Source: Ignavibacteriota bacterium (GTDB lineage: Bacteria; Bacteroidota; Ignavibacteria; Kapaibacteriales; UBA2268). Taken from it: 64,000 nt of DNA. Each line of letters opens with the position of its first letter. Positions within the stretch are counted from its first letter, which is position 1. This document shows, piece after piece, positions 10,659 to 20,900 of the stretch. Both the position numbers and the translations under genes were made by a program. Location of the stretch: assembly GCA_019637995.1 (NCBI GenBank), contig JAHBUQ010000003.1, positions 186,001 through 250,000 on the forward strand, written 5' to 3'. The notes beneath the pieces were generated by a model. That model made no database searches and was not told the origin of the DNA. It was given only the letters and a program-made list of their open reading frames with translations.

Positions 10659-11225
10659 TCAATTTTCCCAAACAGTTCCCTGAGGAGCCTTAGGATTTGG
10701 CGGATTAGTACCTGTCAATGTTAGAATATAACTGGAAACCATCTGAATCTCTTCAGGTTTAAGAAGCGGTTTCCATGATATCATACCCTTTTCCGGAACA
10801 CCATTAATCACTACATTCATCACATTTTGAATTCCACCGCCGTGAATATAATAATTATCAGTCAGGTTAGGACCAATTCCACCTTCGCCGAAGGCACCGT
10901 GACAAGAAACACAATTAGTCTTATAAATTTGCTCGCCGGTTGCAAGACTTTCTTTATCATTTAAAACTTCAAACGATACATTAGCCCACATTTGGTTCAT
11001 TTTCATAGCAATTTTTTCATACTCTTCAGAGCTCATTTTAAATTCTGCGGCATATTCAGCTTCCTGCCCCTGTCCCATACCGGTCATGTGATAATAAAAC
11101 ATATATATTACACTCCAAATCACAGTCAAAATAAACAGACCAACCCACCACCTTGGTAGTGGATTGTCATACTCTAAGATACCATCATAATTATGGTCTA
11201 AAATTTTATCTTGTTCTTGCGACAT
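10659..11225 (-). CDS. ccoP: cbb3 oxidase cytochrome c subunit CcoP, monoheme form
   Basis: This 188-residue protein has an N-terminal cytoplasmic segment (DHNYDGILEYDNPLPRWW, the classic CcoP start), one membrane helix (about residues 27-47), and one cytochrome c domain with CVSCHG near residue 105. Typical CcoP has two heme sites; only one CxxCH is present here and the protein is correspondingly short. It lies 2 bp after ccoQ. It accepts electrons from soluble cytochrome c or ActE and passes them to CcoNO. Confidence 0.9.
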   Translation of the reverse strand: MSQEQDKILDHNYDGILEYDNPLPRWWVGLFILTVIWSVIYMFYYHMTGMGQGQEAEYAAEFKMSSEEYEKIAMKMNQMWANVSFEVLNDKESLATGEQIYKTNCVSCHGAFGEGGIGPNLTDNYYIHGGGIQNVMNVVINGVPEKGMISWKPLLKPEEIQMVSSYILTLTGTNPPNPKAPQGTVWEN

Positions 11226-11227
11226 AT

Positions 11228-11419
11228 TTATTCTCCCTTATTAAATTTTAATTGTAGTTCATCACTTTCCAAAGGCAAGTTACCCATGTAACTAACAAAT
11301 TTTTTATCTAATCTGAATACCATAAATAATACAGATACAAAAAAGATAAAAAAGAACAGCATTGTTATTATAGGATAAATTTCTATACCCTGAAGTTGCG
11401 AAAAAATATTTCTAAACAT
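11228..11419 (-). CDS. ccoQ: CcoQ-like small membrane subunit of cbb3 oxidase
   Basis: The 63-residue protein has one hydrophobic helix (about residues 17-37) followed by a charged tail starting FRLDKKF. Size, topology and position between ccoNO and ccoP fit CcoQ, which stabilises the oxidase. Sequence alone would be weak; the operon position makes the call. Confidence 0.8.
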   Translation of the reverse strand: MFRNIFSQLQGIEIYPIITMLFFFIFFVSVLFMVFRLDKKFVSYMGNLPLESDELQLKFNKGE

Positions 11420-11431
11420 AGTCTCTCTCTC

Positions 11432-13594
11432 CTATTTCATTGTAGAAGTTTCACCTTTAATATCTATACCCAATCTCTGAAGGTAAGCTATCAAAGCAAT
11501 TATTTGTTTATCGGGAGTAGTAGTAATGCCTGCAGTAGCAAGCTCGTCAGTAATTTCCTGTGCCTGAGTAACAACATCAGCATTAGCATATTTGTCATAG
11601 TCATCAGGATAAGGAACATTTAATATCATCATAGTTCGGATTTTTGATGCAATCGTAGAAATATCGTAAGCATCCTCCAGAAGCCATGGATATCTTGGCA
11701 TAATTGAACCCGGCGATATGGATTGCGGGTCATACATGTGCTGATAATGCCACGCATTCGGATACTTACCTCCTACTCTGTGTAGGTCAGGACCTGTACG
11801 CTTGGAGCCCCACTGGAATGGATAGTCATACACAAATTCGCCTGCTTTTGAATATTCACCATATCTCTCAGTTTCAGAACGGAATGGTCTGATAAGTTGA
11901 GAGTGACAAGTATAGCATCCTTCAGCAATGTAAATATCCCGACCGATTAGCTCAAGAGGAGTATAAGGTTTTACACTTGCAATTGTCGGTACATTTGATT
12001 TTATAACCTGCAAAGGAATAATTTCAAAAAGTCCACCAATCAAAACTACAATTAATGTTGCAATTATGAAAGGCACAGGCTTACCTTCTAGCCATCTGTG
12101 ATTTGGCTTGTCTTTGCCCGGGTCATGAAGTGGAGCTGCTTTTACAGTTTCAAAAGCAACGAATGTACCCATCTTAGCTGTTTTAAGTAAATTCCAAACC
12201 ATAATAATTGAACCGGTAAGGAATAACAATCCACCGAAAGAGCGAATCAAATACATTGGTACCAAATGGGTTACTGTTTCGAGGAAATTTCTGTAAAGCA
12301 AGAAACCTTCCGGTGAGAATTGTTTCCACATCAAACCTTGAGTAATGCCTGCCCAGTATACCGGAATAGCATATACTAAAATACCGATTGTACTAATCCA
12401 AAAGTGCATATTTGCAAGTTTCTTCGAGTAAATTTTAGTATTCCATAGTTTTGGAACAATCCAGTATAAAATAGCAAAAGTAAGCATACCATTCCAACCC
12501 AATGCACCAACGTGAACGTGTGCAATCGTCCAGTCAGTAAAGTGCGAAAGTGCATTCACTGATTTTATCGAAAGCATAGGTCCTTCAAAAGTCGCCATAC
12601 CATAAGCAGTAATAGCAACAACCATGAATTTCAAAATCGGTTCTTCGCGGACTTTATCCCAAACGCCTCTTAGTGTTAGAAGCCCGTTTATCATGCCGCC
12701 CCACGATGGAGCTATAAGCATAATCGAAAATACTGTGCCAAGTGACTGAGCCCAGTCTGGAAGTGAAGAATAAAGTAAATGATGTGGTCCCGCCCAAATA
12801 TATAAAAATATTAAAGACCAGAAGTGAATAATTGACAATTTGTAAGAATATACCGGTCTGTCGGCAGCTTTTGGCAGGAAGTAATACATTAATCCTAAAA
12901 ACGGAGTTGTAAGGAAGAATGCAACTGCATTATGACCATACCACCATTGGACAAGAGCATCTTGTACACCAGCATAAATCGGGTAACTGTGCAAAAATCC
13001 AGTTGGAATAGCAAGTGAATTTACAACATGAAGCACTGTAACAGTAACCCATGAAGCAATATAAAACCAAATAGCCACATACATATGTTTTTCACGGCGT
13101 TTGATGAGTGTCATAAACATATTGACGCCAAAAACAATCCAAACAATTGCGATAGCAACGTCTATGGGCCAAATCAATTCAGCATATTCTTTGCCTTGTG
13201 TAAGTCCGAGAGGGAAAGTAATTGCAGCTGAAACAATAATAAGTTGCCAGCCCCAGAAATGAATTTTACTGAGAAGTGTACTCCACATTGCTGCTTTAAG
13301 TAGTCGGGGCATGGAATAATATATTCCAAGAAATATTGCATTTCCAACGAATGCAAAAATCACTGCATTAGTATGCAATGGTCTTAATCTGCCAAAAGAA
13401 AGCCAGGATATTCCTAAATCAAACCATGGAATATACGCCGGTGCATATAATTGAATTGCAATAATCAATCCTACCAGAAAGCCGACAACCCCCCATAGAA
13501 CTGTTGCCCATGTGAAAAGTCTGACAATATTATTGTCATAACTGAAAGTATCGAGCTGAGTGCCTTGATTATTCACAGTATCACTTTGTGCCAT
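11432..13594 (-). CDS. ccoNO: Fused CcoN-CcoO catalytic subunit of cbb3 cytochrome oxidase
   Basis: Residues 1-480 are a heme-copper oxidase subunit I with about twelve helices and conserved His residues, including HTNAVIFAFVGNAIF (low-spin heme region), WWYGHNAVAFFLT (CuB/Tyr region) and HVHVGALGWNG. Residues 510-720 are CcoO, anchored by a helix (IIATLIVVLIGGLFEIIPL) and carrying one heme site in EGCYTCHSQ with a distal Met region near GSIMPRYPWL. CcoNO fusion is common in FCB bacteria. It is the O2-reducing, proton-pumping enzyme that completes the chain from ActABCDEF. It follows ccoS by 15 bp. Confidence 0.96.
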   Translation of the reverse strand: MAQSDTVNNQGTQLDTFSYDNNIVRLFTWATVLWGVVGFLVGLIIAIQLYAPAYIPWFDLGISWLSFGRLRPLHTNAVIFAFVGNAIFLGIYYSMPRLLKAAMWSTLLSKIHFWGWQLIIVSAAITFPLGLTQGKEYAELIWPIDVAIAIVWIVFGVNMFMTLIKRREKHMYVAIWFYIASWVTVTVLHVVNSLAIPTGFLHSYPIYAGVQDALVQWWYGHNAVAFFLTTPFLGLMYYFLPKAADRPVYSYKLSIIHFWSLIFLYIWAGPHHLLYSSLPDWAQSLGTVFSIMLIAPSWGGMINGLLTLRGVWDKVREEPILKFMVVAITAYGMATFEGPMLSIKSVNALSHFTDWTIAHVHVGALGWNGMLTFAILYWIVPKLWNTKIYSKKLANMHFWISTIGILVYAIPVYWAGITQGLMWKQFSPEGFLLYRNFLETVTHLVPMYLIRSFGGLLFLTGSIIMVWNLLKTAKMGTFVAFETVKAAPLHDPGKDKPNHRWLEGKPVPFIIATLIVVLIGGLFEIIPLQVIKSNVPTIASVKPYTPLELIGRDIYIAEGCYTCHSQLIRPFRSETERYGEYSKAGEFVYDYPFQWGSKRTGPDLHRVGGKYPNAWHYQHMYDPQSISPGSIMPRYPWLLEDAYDISTIASKIRTMMILNVPYPDDYDKYANADVVTQAQEITDELATAGITTTPDKQIIALIAYLQRLGIDIKGETSTMK

Positions 13595-13609
13595 TATAAA
13601 TCCGGTTAT

Positions 13610-13774
13610 TTATTTAACATTTGTTATTTTTTGTTCTTTCTCATCATTAAGTATTCTCATTGAAGGTGTAAAAGTATCTTCAAACTGGTCGCTGCGAATT
13701 GCCCATAAAAAAGCTATCAAGAAAATAATTGCTACTGACAAACTCGCCGCCATTAATACTATTATTACACTCAT
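13610..13774 (-). CDS. ccoS: CcoS-like cbb3 oxidase maturation protein (54 aa)
   Basis: This short frame reads MSVIIVLMAASLSVAI..., one membrane helix, followed by FLWAIRSDQFEDTFTPSMRI, the diagnostic CcoS tail (W-A-hydrophobic-RSDQFED-x(3)-P-x(2)-RIL). CcoS is required for cofactor insertion into CcoN. It is the first gene of the cco operon here and lies 15 bp before ccoNO. The TAA stop is at 13610-13612. CcoI, the copper ATPase usually nearby, is not in the window. Confidence 0.9.
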   Translation of the reverse strand: MSVIIVLMAASLSVAIIFLIAFLWAIRSDQFEDTFTPSMRILNDEKEQKITNVK

Positions 13775-13873
13775 AATTTATACTTAGCTTATCTTATTTA
13801 ATTTTTTAGAATTTACTAAAACATCATTTTTAAAAATTCACTTAAAGGCAAGTTTGAATGTAATAAAAAATCC

Positions 13874-13928
13874 TAATATTTCTATGCAGTAATTTAGAAA
13901 TATTAAAAAAAAATGCATTTTTTTTTAA
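13874..13928. promoter_or_regulatory. Two nested perfect palindromes between murI and the cco operon
   Basis: TAATATTTCT and AGAAATATTA form a perfect 10-bp inverted repeat with a 12-nt spacer. Directly after it is a 26-bp perfect palindrome, TTA(9)TGCAT(9)AA. They lie 100-150 bp upstream of ccoS and about 75 bp downstream of murI on the same strand. They could be an operator for the oxidase operon or a weak murI terminator. Confidence 0.5.
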
Positions 13929-14001
13929 TATCTTAAAATTTTTATTAAAAAAATGTATCTCCGACAGTGATAGTCTTATTTATAAATTTATAATTTAATT
14001 T

Positions 14002-14826
14002 TCAAAGACATATTAATTCGGGTTTATCAATCTCAATTCCGAGAAAATTTTTAGCTAATTCATAAAAATTTGACGGTAAATCTGTGATAAAAAAATTTAT
14101 TCTTGGTTTATTGATAAACTCAATTCCGGGTTCTATCAATAATTTGTTCTCCGCAAGTAATCTTAATGCAGATACTGAGGCATGTTCACCGGAATCAATC
14201 AATGTAACATCCTTCAAAATTTCACTAATCAAATGTGATATAAGCGGATAATGAGTACATCCCAAAACAAGAGTATCCACATCCTCATCTTTCATAATTT
14301 TCAGATAATCTTCTGCAATTAATTTCGCAGCATTATGTCTGAGCATACCTTCTTCCACGATTGGTACAAAAAGCGGGCATGCCTGAGTAAACACCTGAAT
14401 TTCGTTACTATTATCAATATAATTGATTTGATCAGGATATGCATTGCTTGTAATTGTAGCACGAGTTCCGATAATACCAATTTTACCGTTTCGAGTAGCT
14501 CTCAAAGCTGCATTGGCAGCCGGCTCAATCATTCCGATTACAGGAATTTCTCCGGCTACACTTTTTACCGCCTCCAATGCTACAGCTGAAACAGTATTGC
14601 AGGCTACTATGATAATTTTTACACCTTTCGACAGTAAAAATTCTGTAGATTCACCGGCATATTGTTCGACGGTCTTACGAGATTTATTTCCATAAGGTAC
14701 TCTTGCTGTATCACCTAAATATATATAATTTTCAGCCGGTAGAAAACGAATAAACTGCTTCAGTACGCTTAATCCGCCTATACCTGAATCAAATACTCCT
14801 ATCGGACTCTGCTTGGTTAATTCCAT
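14002..14826 (-). CDS. murI: Glutamate racemase
   Basis: The 274-residue enzyme converts L- to D-glutamate for peptidoglycan. The family motifs are present: GVFDSGIGGLSVL near the start with the general-base Asp, VACNTVSA with one catalytic Cys at about residue 76, and LGCTHYPL with the second catalytic Cys near 190. Length is typical. It is divergent from the giant secreted-protein gene and appears to be a single-gene unit. Confidence 0.96.
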   Translation of the reverse strand: MELTKQSPIGVFDSGIGGLSVLKQFIRFLPAENYIYLGDTARVPYGNKSRKTVEQYAGESTEFLLSKGVKIIIVACNTVSAVALEAVKSVAGEIPVIGMIEPAANAALRATRNGKIGIIGTRATITSNAYPDQINYIDNSNEIQVFTQACPLFVPIVEEGMLRHNAAKLIAEDYLKIMKDEDVDTLVLGCTHYPLISHLISEILKDVTLIDSGEHASVSALRLLAENKLLIEPGIEFINKPRINFFITDLPSNFYELAKNFLGIEIDKPELICL

Positions 14827-14996
14827 TTGATATAATTCAATAATTTAATTTAGCAATATGATATATTCAAAAATAAATTAATTTATCCAAAAAATCAAAT
14901 ATTAAAAATTGGTTTACGATACAATATTTACAATAATTTTACTACTTAAAAATATGTAAGTAACAAAATATACATAATTTTATTGGAGTTTACGGT

Positions 14997-17900
14997 ATGA
15001 AAAATCCATACAGAATATTTTGGAGTATGGTAATATTTTTTGGAATGAATACTCTTGCTTTTTCACAAATTTGGCCCAATGGTGAAGACAAATTTAAAAC
15101 TGATATTAACAAGAGATATAATTTCTATGAAATTCAGGAATCTTTCAACAAATATTGGGAGGGTAAAGAAATCAACCTCCAAACTCCAAAAAATCAGCGT
15201 GGCGGCTGGATGCAGTTCAAGAGATGGGAATGGTTCTGGGAGCAAAGAACATTTCCTGATGGAAATTTTCCCGACCCGATGCATACTTACAATGAGTTGA
15301 TGAAACTACGAAATCAAAAATCAAGTGACAATGAGATTTTACAAGGCTCAGACTGGGAAAATATTGGACCCGAGACAAATACAGGTGGATATAATGGACT
15401 TGGCAGACTTAACTGTATAGAGGAAGATCCTGATTATGATGGCACTACTAACCGAACAATTTGGGTAGGGTCAGCAAGTGGCGGACTTTGGAAAACTACT
15501 GATGACGGTGCTACATGGACAACTAAAACTGACAAACTACCCTCGCTCGGAATAAGCGGAATATGTATCAATCCAAGCAACAAAAATATTATGTATATCG
15601 CTACCGGCGACGGTGATGTAGCTGACACTTACAGCGTTGGAGTACTTAAATCAACTGATGGAGGCGAAAACTGGAATACGACAGGACTCAACTGGACTAT
15701 TCAAAATAACAGAGTCATTCGTAAGCTCATAATGCACCCTTCAAATTACGATATACTATATGCAGCTACTTCAATCGGGATATTCAAAACCACAAACGGT
15801 GGCAATAGCTGGACACAAATGAGCATTAGTCTTACCTACTCTTCCGGTTTTTGGGATATCGAATTCAAACCGGGAGACCCAAATACACTTTATGCAACAA
15901 GTACTTGGGAAATAGTAAGAACAACTAACGCAGGAACCAACTGGAGTATACTAACAAGCGGACTTCCATCAGCAAATGCAAATACTTACAGGGCTGAACT
16001 TACCGTATCAGCTCATGATGCAAATTATATTTATGCGGTATATGGTTATTATAACTGGGGTGGCGGTACAAGTGCAAATAATTATGGATTGTATGGAGTT
16101 TACAGAAGTACAAACAGTGGTACAAATTGGACTACCTTAAGTAACTGGGATAATGACCAGATAAATTTATTAGGCTGGGAAAGTAGTGCTGCAGATTCAG
16201 GTGGACAAGCTTTCTATGATTTAGATATTGTAGCCAGTCCTACAGATAAAAATGTTGTATTCATCGGTGGTGTAAATGTTTGGCGAACAACAAATTCAGG
16301 TTCCTCATGGTCTTGTGTGGCTCATTGGTATGGGCAAGGAGGAAGACCGGAAGTACATGCCGACCATCATCATCTGAGATTTGCAGGAACATCCAACAGA
16401 CTATATTCAGGTCATGACGGAGGAATTGACAGAACTACCAATAATGGTTCATCATGGACCTGGCTTGGCTCTGGCTTGAAAATAACGCAATTTTACAGGC
16501 TTGGTGTTTCTCAGACAAATTCAAATTTTGTAATTGCAGGCTCACAGGATAATGGAACAAAACTGAAAAAAAATGCTGAATGGTTTGATGTAATCGGTGG
16601 AGATGGAATGGAATGTATAATTGATTATACCGATACCAATTATATGTGGGGAGCATTATATTACGGACAAATGAGACGCTCGACAAATGCAGGCAAAAAC
16701 TGGTCAGGACTAAACAGACCTGAAACTAATGGCGCATGGGTTACTCCTTACGTGTTGCACCCTACGAATCCTCAAATAATGTATGCAGGTTACAGAAATG
16801 TATGGGTATCAACTAACAGAGGCACCAACTGGAGTTCTTTATCATCGTTTTCAAACGGAAGTCTGACATTGCTTCACGTTGCTCCATCTAACACCAACCA
16901 CATTTATGCCGGCTATGGAAGCATCTTGAACCGAACAACAAATGGAGGTACCAACTGGTCATCAATTACACTTCCAACTTCAAGAAGTATTACATATATG
17001 GCTATTCATCCGGATAACCCAAATAGAATTTGGGCAACTTTTTCAGGATATACAAGCGGACAAAAAGTTTATTATTCTACCAATGGCGGTACAAGCTGGA
17101 CAAATATAACAGGAAATTTACCAAACATACCTGTTAATACTATTGTATATCAGAAAAACAGAGATAACCGTGTATATGTGGGAACCGATTTAGGTGTATT
17201 CTATCGTGACGATAAAACAACTAACTGGATTGAATATAACCAAAGCCTTCCGAATGTTATTGTAAATGAACTTGAAATTCACCAAGCAGATGGTATTTTA
17301 TTTGCGGCTACTTATGGAAGAGGAGTATGGAAAGTACAACTGCCGGGAGAGTATTTTACCTTAATTGCACCTACCTTAAACCACCCTCTGAATAATTCAA
17401 CGAATATTCCTATTGCTGATACATTGAAATGGCAATCTGTTCAGGGAGCTGAAACATATCAGGTACAGGTTTCTATTAATTCATCGTTTGGAACAACTAT
17501 AATTGATACATCTGTTACTGATACAACTTATTTTCTTTCTAATGCTTCTTTGAATTATTCAACAAATTATTACTGGAGAGTTAGAGCCAAGAGCACAGGA
17601 CAGGACGGTCCATGGTCTAGTACTTGGTTATTTACAACTGAACAGGTACCTCTTGTAGCACCGGTTCTTACAAATCCTTCAGATAACGCTACAAATATTG
17701 ATTTGAATATCAATCTCACATGGAATGCAGTACAGGGAGCGCAAGGTTATCAAATTCAGGTATCTCATACTTCAAATTTCGATAATCCATTTACTGATTT
17801 GATTTTAGGTAATATTTATCTGGCACTTCTAAGCATTAATCCTGAATACTCTACAACATATTACTGGAGAGTAAGGGCGCAGCGAGGACTTGAAAATGGT

Positions 17901-20900
17901 CCTTGGGCTAATCACCGACAGTTTACTACAAAACCCATACCGCTTGTAGCACCTGAACTGGTTTCACCGGCAGATAATGCATCAGATGTGACAATTTCTT
18001 CAGCATTGAGCTGGAATTCGGTTGCAGGAGCAGATAATTACACTATTCAAATTTCACCGAATTCAAGTTTTAATGAATTATATGCGAATATTACTCAATC
18101 AGGTTTAAATTATTCTATTTCTAATTTCAGTCCCGACTATTCCACAGAATATCACTGGAGAGTAAGGTCAAAAAGGGGCAGTGAAGATGGTCCATGGTCA
18201 GAAAGCAGAATGTTTATTACTGAACCTATTCCTCTCGTCGCTCCTGCACTAACAAATCCGGCAGACAATGATGATGATGTTGCATTGGATGAAAATCTCG
18301 CTTGGAACAGCGTTCAGGGAGCAGATAATTATCAAATTCAAATTGCTCTTAGTTCAAGCTTTTCATCTACACTTGCGGATGTTAATCAATCAGGACAATC
18401 GTATTCATTAAGTAATATTTCGCCTGATTACTCTACAGAATATTTCTGGAGAGTCCGAGCTAAACGAGGAAGCGAAAATGGTCCATGGGCTTCTTACAGG
18501 CAATTCACTACTATGCCGATTCCACTTGTTGCTCCTGTGCTGACAGCTCCTGATAATAATGCTACTGATGTTCAATTATCAGCAATATTGAGCTGGAATT
18601 CTGTTCAGGGAGCCGACAATTATCAGGTTCAGGTTTCATTAAATTCAAATTTCACTACAACGCTTGCAAATGTTACTCAAACAGGACTTAATTATGCAAT
18701 ATCAAATTATAGTCCTGAATATTCTACCACCTATTACTGGCGTGTGCGACCAAAACGAGGTAGCGAAGACGGACCTTGGGCAACTTACAGACAATTTACT
18801 ACAATGGCAATTCCGTTGGTTGCACCTATTCTCAATAATCCAAACGATAATTCAACCAATATTCCATTGAACGAAAATCTCGCTTGGAACAGCGTTCAGG
18901 GAGCAGATAATTATCAAATTCAAATTGCTCTTAGTTCAAGCTTCTCATCTACACTTGCGGATGTTAATCAATCAGGACAATCGTATTCATTAAGTAATAT
19001 TTCGCCTGATTACTCTACGGAATATTTCTGGAGAGTCCGAGCTAAACGAGGAAGCGAAAATGGTCCATGGGCTTCTTACAGGCAATTCACTACTATGCCG
19101 ATTCCACTTGTTGCTCCTGTGCTGACAGCTCCTGATAATAATGCTACTGATGTTCAATTATCAGCAATATTGAGCTGGAATTCTGTTCAGGGAGCCGACA
19201 ATTATCAGGTTCAGGTTTCATTAAATTCAAATTTCACTACAACGCTTGCAAATGTTACTCAAACAGGACTTAATTATGCAATATCAAATTATAGTCCTGA
19301 ATATTCTACCACCTATTACTGGCGTGTGCGACCAAAACGAGGTAGCGAAGACGGACCTTGGGCAACTTACAGACAATTTACTACAATGGCAATTCCGTTG
19401 GTTGCACCTATTCTCAATAATCCAAACGATAATTCAACCAACATTCCATTGGATGAAAATCTCGCTTGGAACAGCGTTCAGGGAGCAGATAATTATCAAA
19501 TTCAAATTGCTCTTAGTTCAAGCTTCTCATCTACACTTGCGGATGCCACTCAATCAGGACAATCGTATTCATTAAGTAATATTTCGCCTGATTACTCTAC
19601 GGAATATTTCTGGAGAGTCCGAGCTAAACGAGGAAGCGAAAATGGTCCCTGGGCTTCCTACAGGCAATTCACTACTATGCCTGTACCACTTGTAGCTCCT
19701 GTGCTGACGGCTCCTGATAATAATGCCACAAAAGTAATGCTCGATGCAGACTTAACCTGGCAAAGTGTAAGCGGCGCAGAGTCTTACGAGTTGCAATTAT
19801 CAAGGTTCAGCAATTTCAGCTCACATGTTATTAACAGTAATGTTGGAAATGTTTTATTATTTGATTTAGGGTCAGTATCAATGAACTTCAATACCCTCTA
19901 TTACTGGAGAGTCAGAGCCATTCGCGGTAGCGATTCAGGACCATATTCCACGACTTATACATTCACAACTCGTCAGGTACTGCAAACCCCTGCTTCTTTG
20001 TATCCACCTCATCAGTCAAAGAATATTATGAACTCAGAGATTGCAAGGTGGTCTGAAGTCGAAGATGCAGAAAAATATCATGTTCAATTTGCGACAAGTT
20101 CAAATTTTTCAACAATTTTGTACGAAAATGCAAATTTGACAGATACAATGGTCGCAATTAGTTTACTTAATCTAAATATAAATCAGAATGTTATCTGGAG
20201 AGTAAGAGCAATAAATTCACTTGAAAATAGTAATTGGAGCACTCTCAGAACATTCTCAGCATATCCTTCTTCAGCATCTTGTGATGCTAAGGCTCTCGTT
20301 TGTGGTCCATATATATCAGATGTTACTTTTGGAACTTTGCAGTATCAAAGTGGTTGTGACTGGGGTTATGCAGATAATTATGCTTCACAAACTCTCAATG
20401 TAAACAAAAAGCAAACCTACCAGTTTTCAGCAAGTGGAACAAACACAACTGCCAATTCTTTATTCAAACTTTGGATAGACTGGAATGGAGATAATGATTT
20501 TGACGATGAAGGAGAGTCTTTAGCAATCATCGGCACACCAGGCTCTGGTCCATTTACGGCGAATATAACAGTTCCTTCATCGGCAATAACAGGCAAAGTA
20601 AGAGCAAGAATGGCTATCAGCAATGATAATATTAGCAGTTATTGTGGCATTATCCAAAATGGTGAATTTGAAGATTTCGCTTTGAATATTGCTCCTGCTT
20701 TTGTTGTGGCTCCGGATTTAATCTCTCCCCTCAATAATGCAAAAGATATTAAGCTTACAGCGGAGTTTGTTTGGGATGCTATTGAGGATGCACTGAGTTA
20801 CAACATTCAAATTTCAGATGATCAACAATTTAATAATATTGTTTACCAAACAAACACAGCCTCAACTTCGGTTACACTTTCAAGTGGGATATTATCTTAC

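Noticed and set aside
18664..19575. Two repeated overlapping frames inside the giant gene
   Set aside because: They are out-of-frame shadows of the 582-bp duplication.
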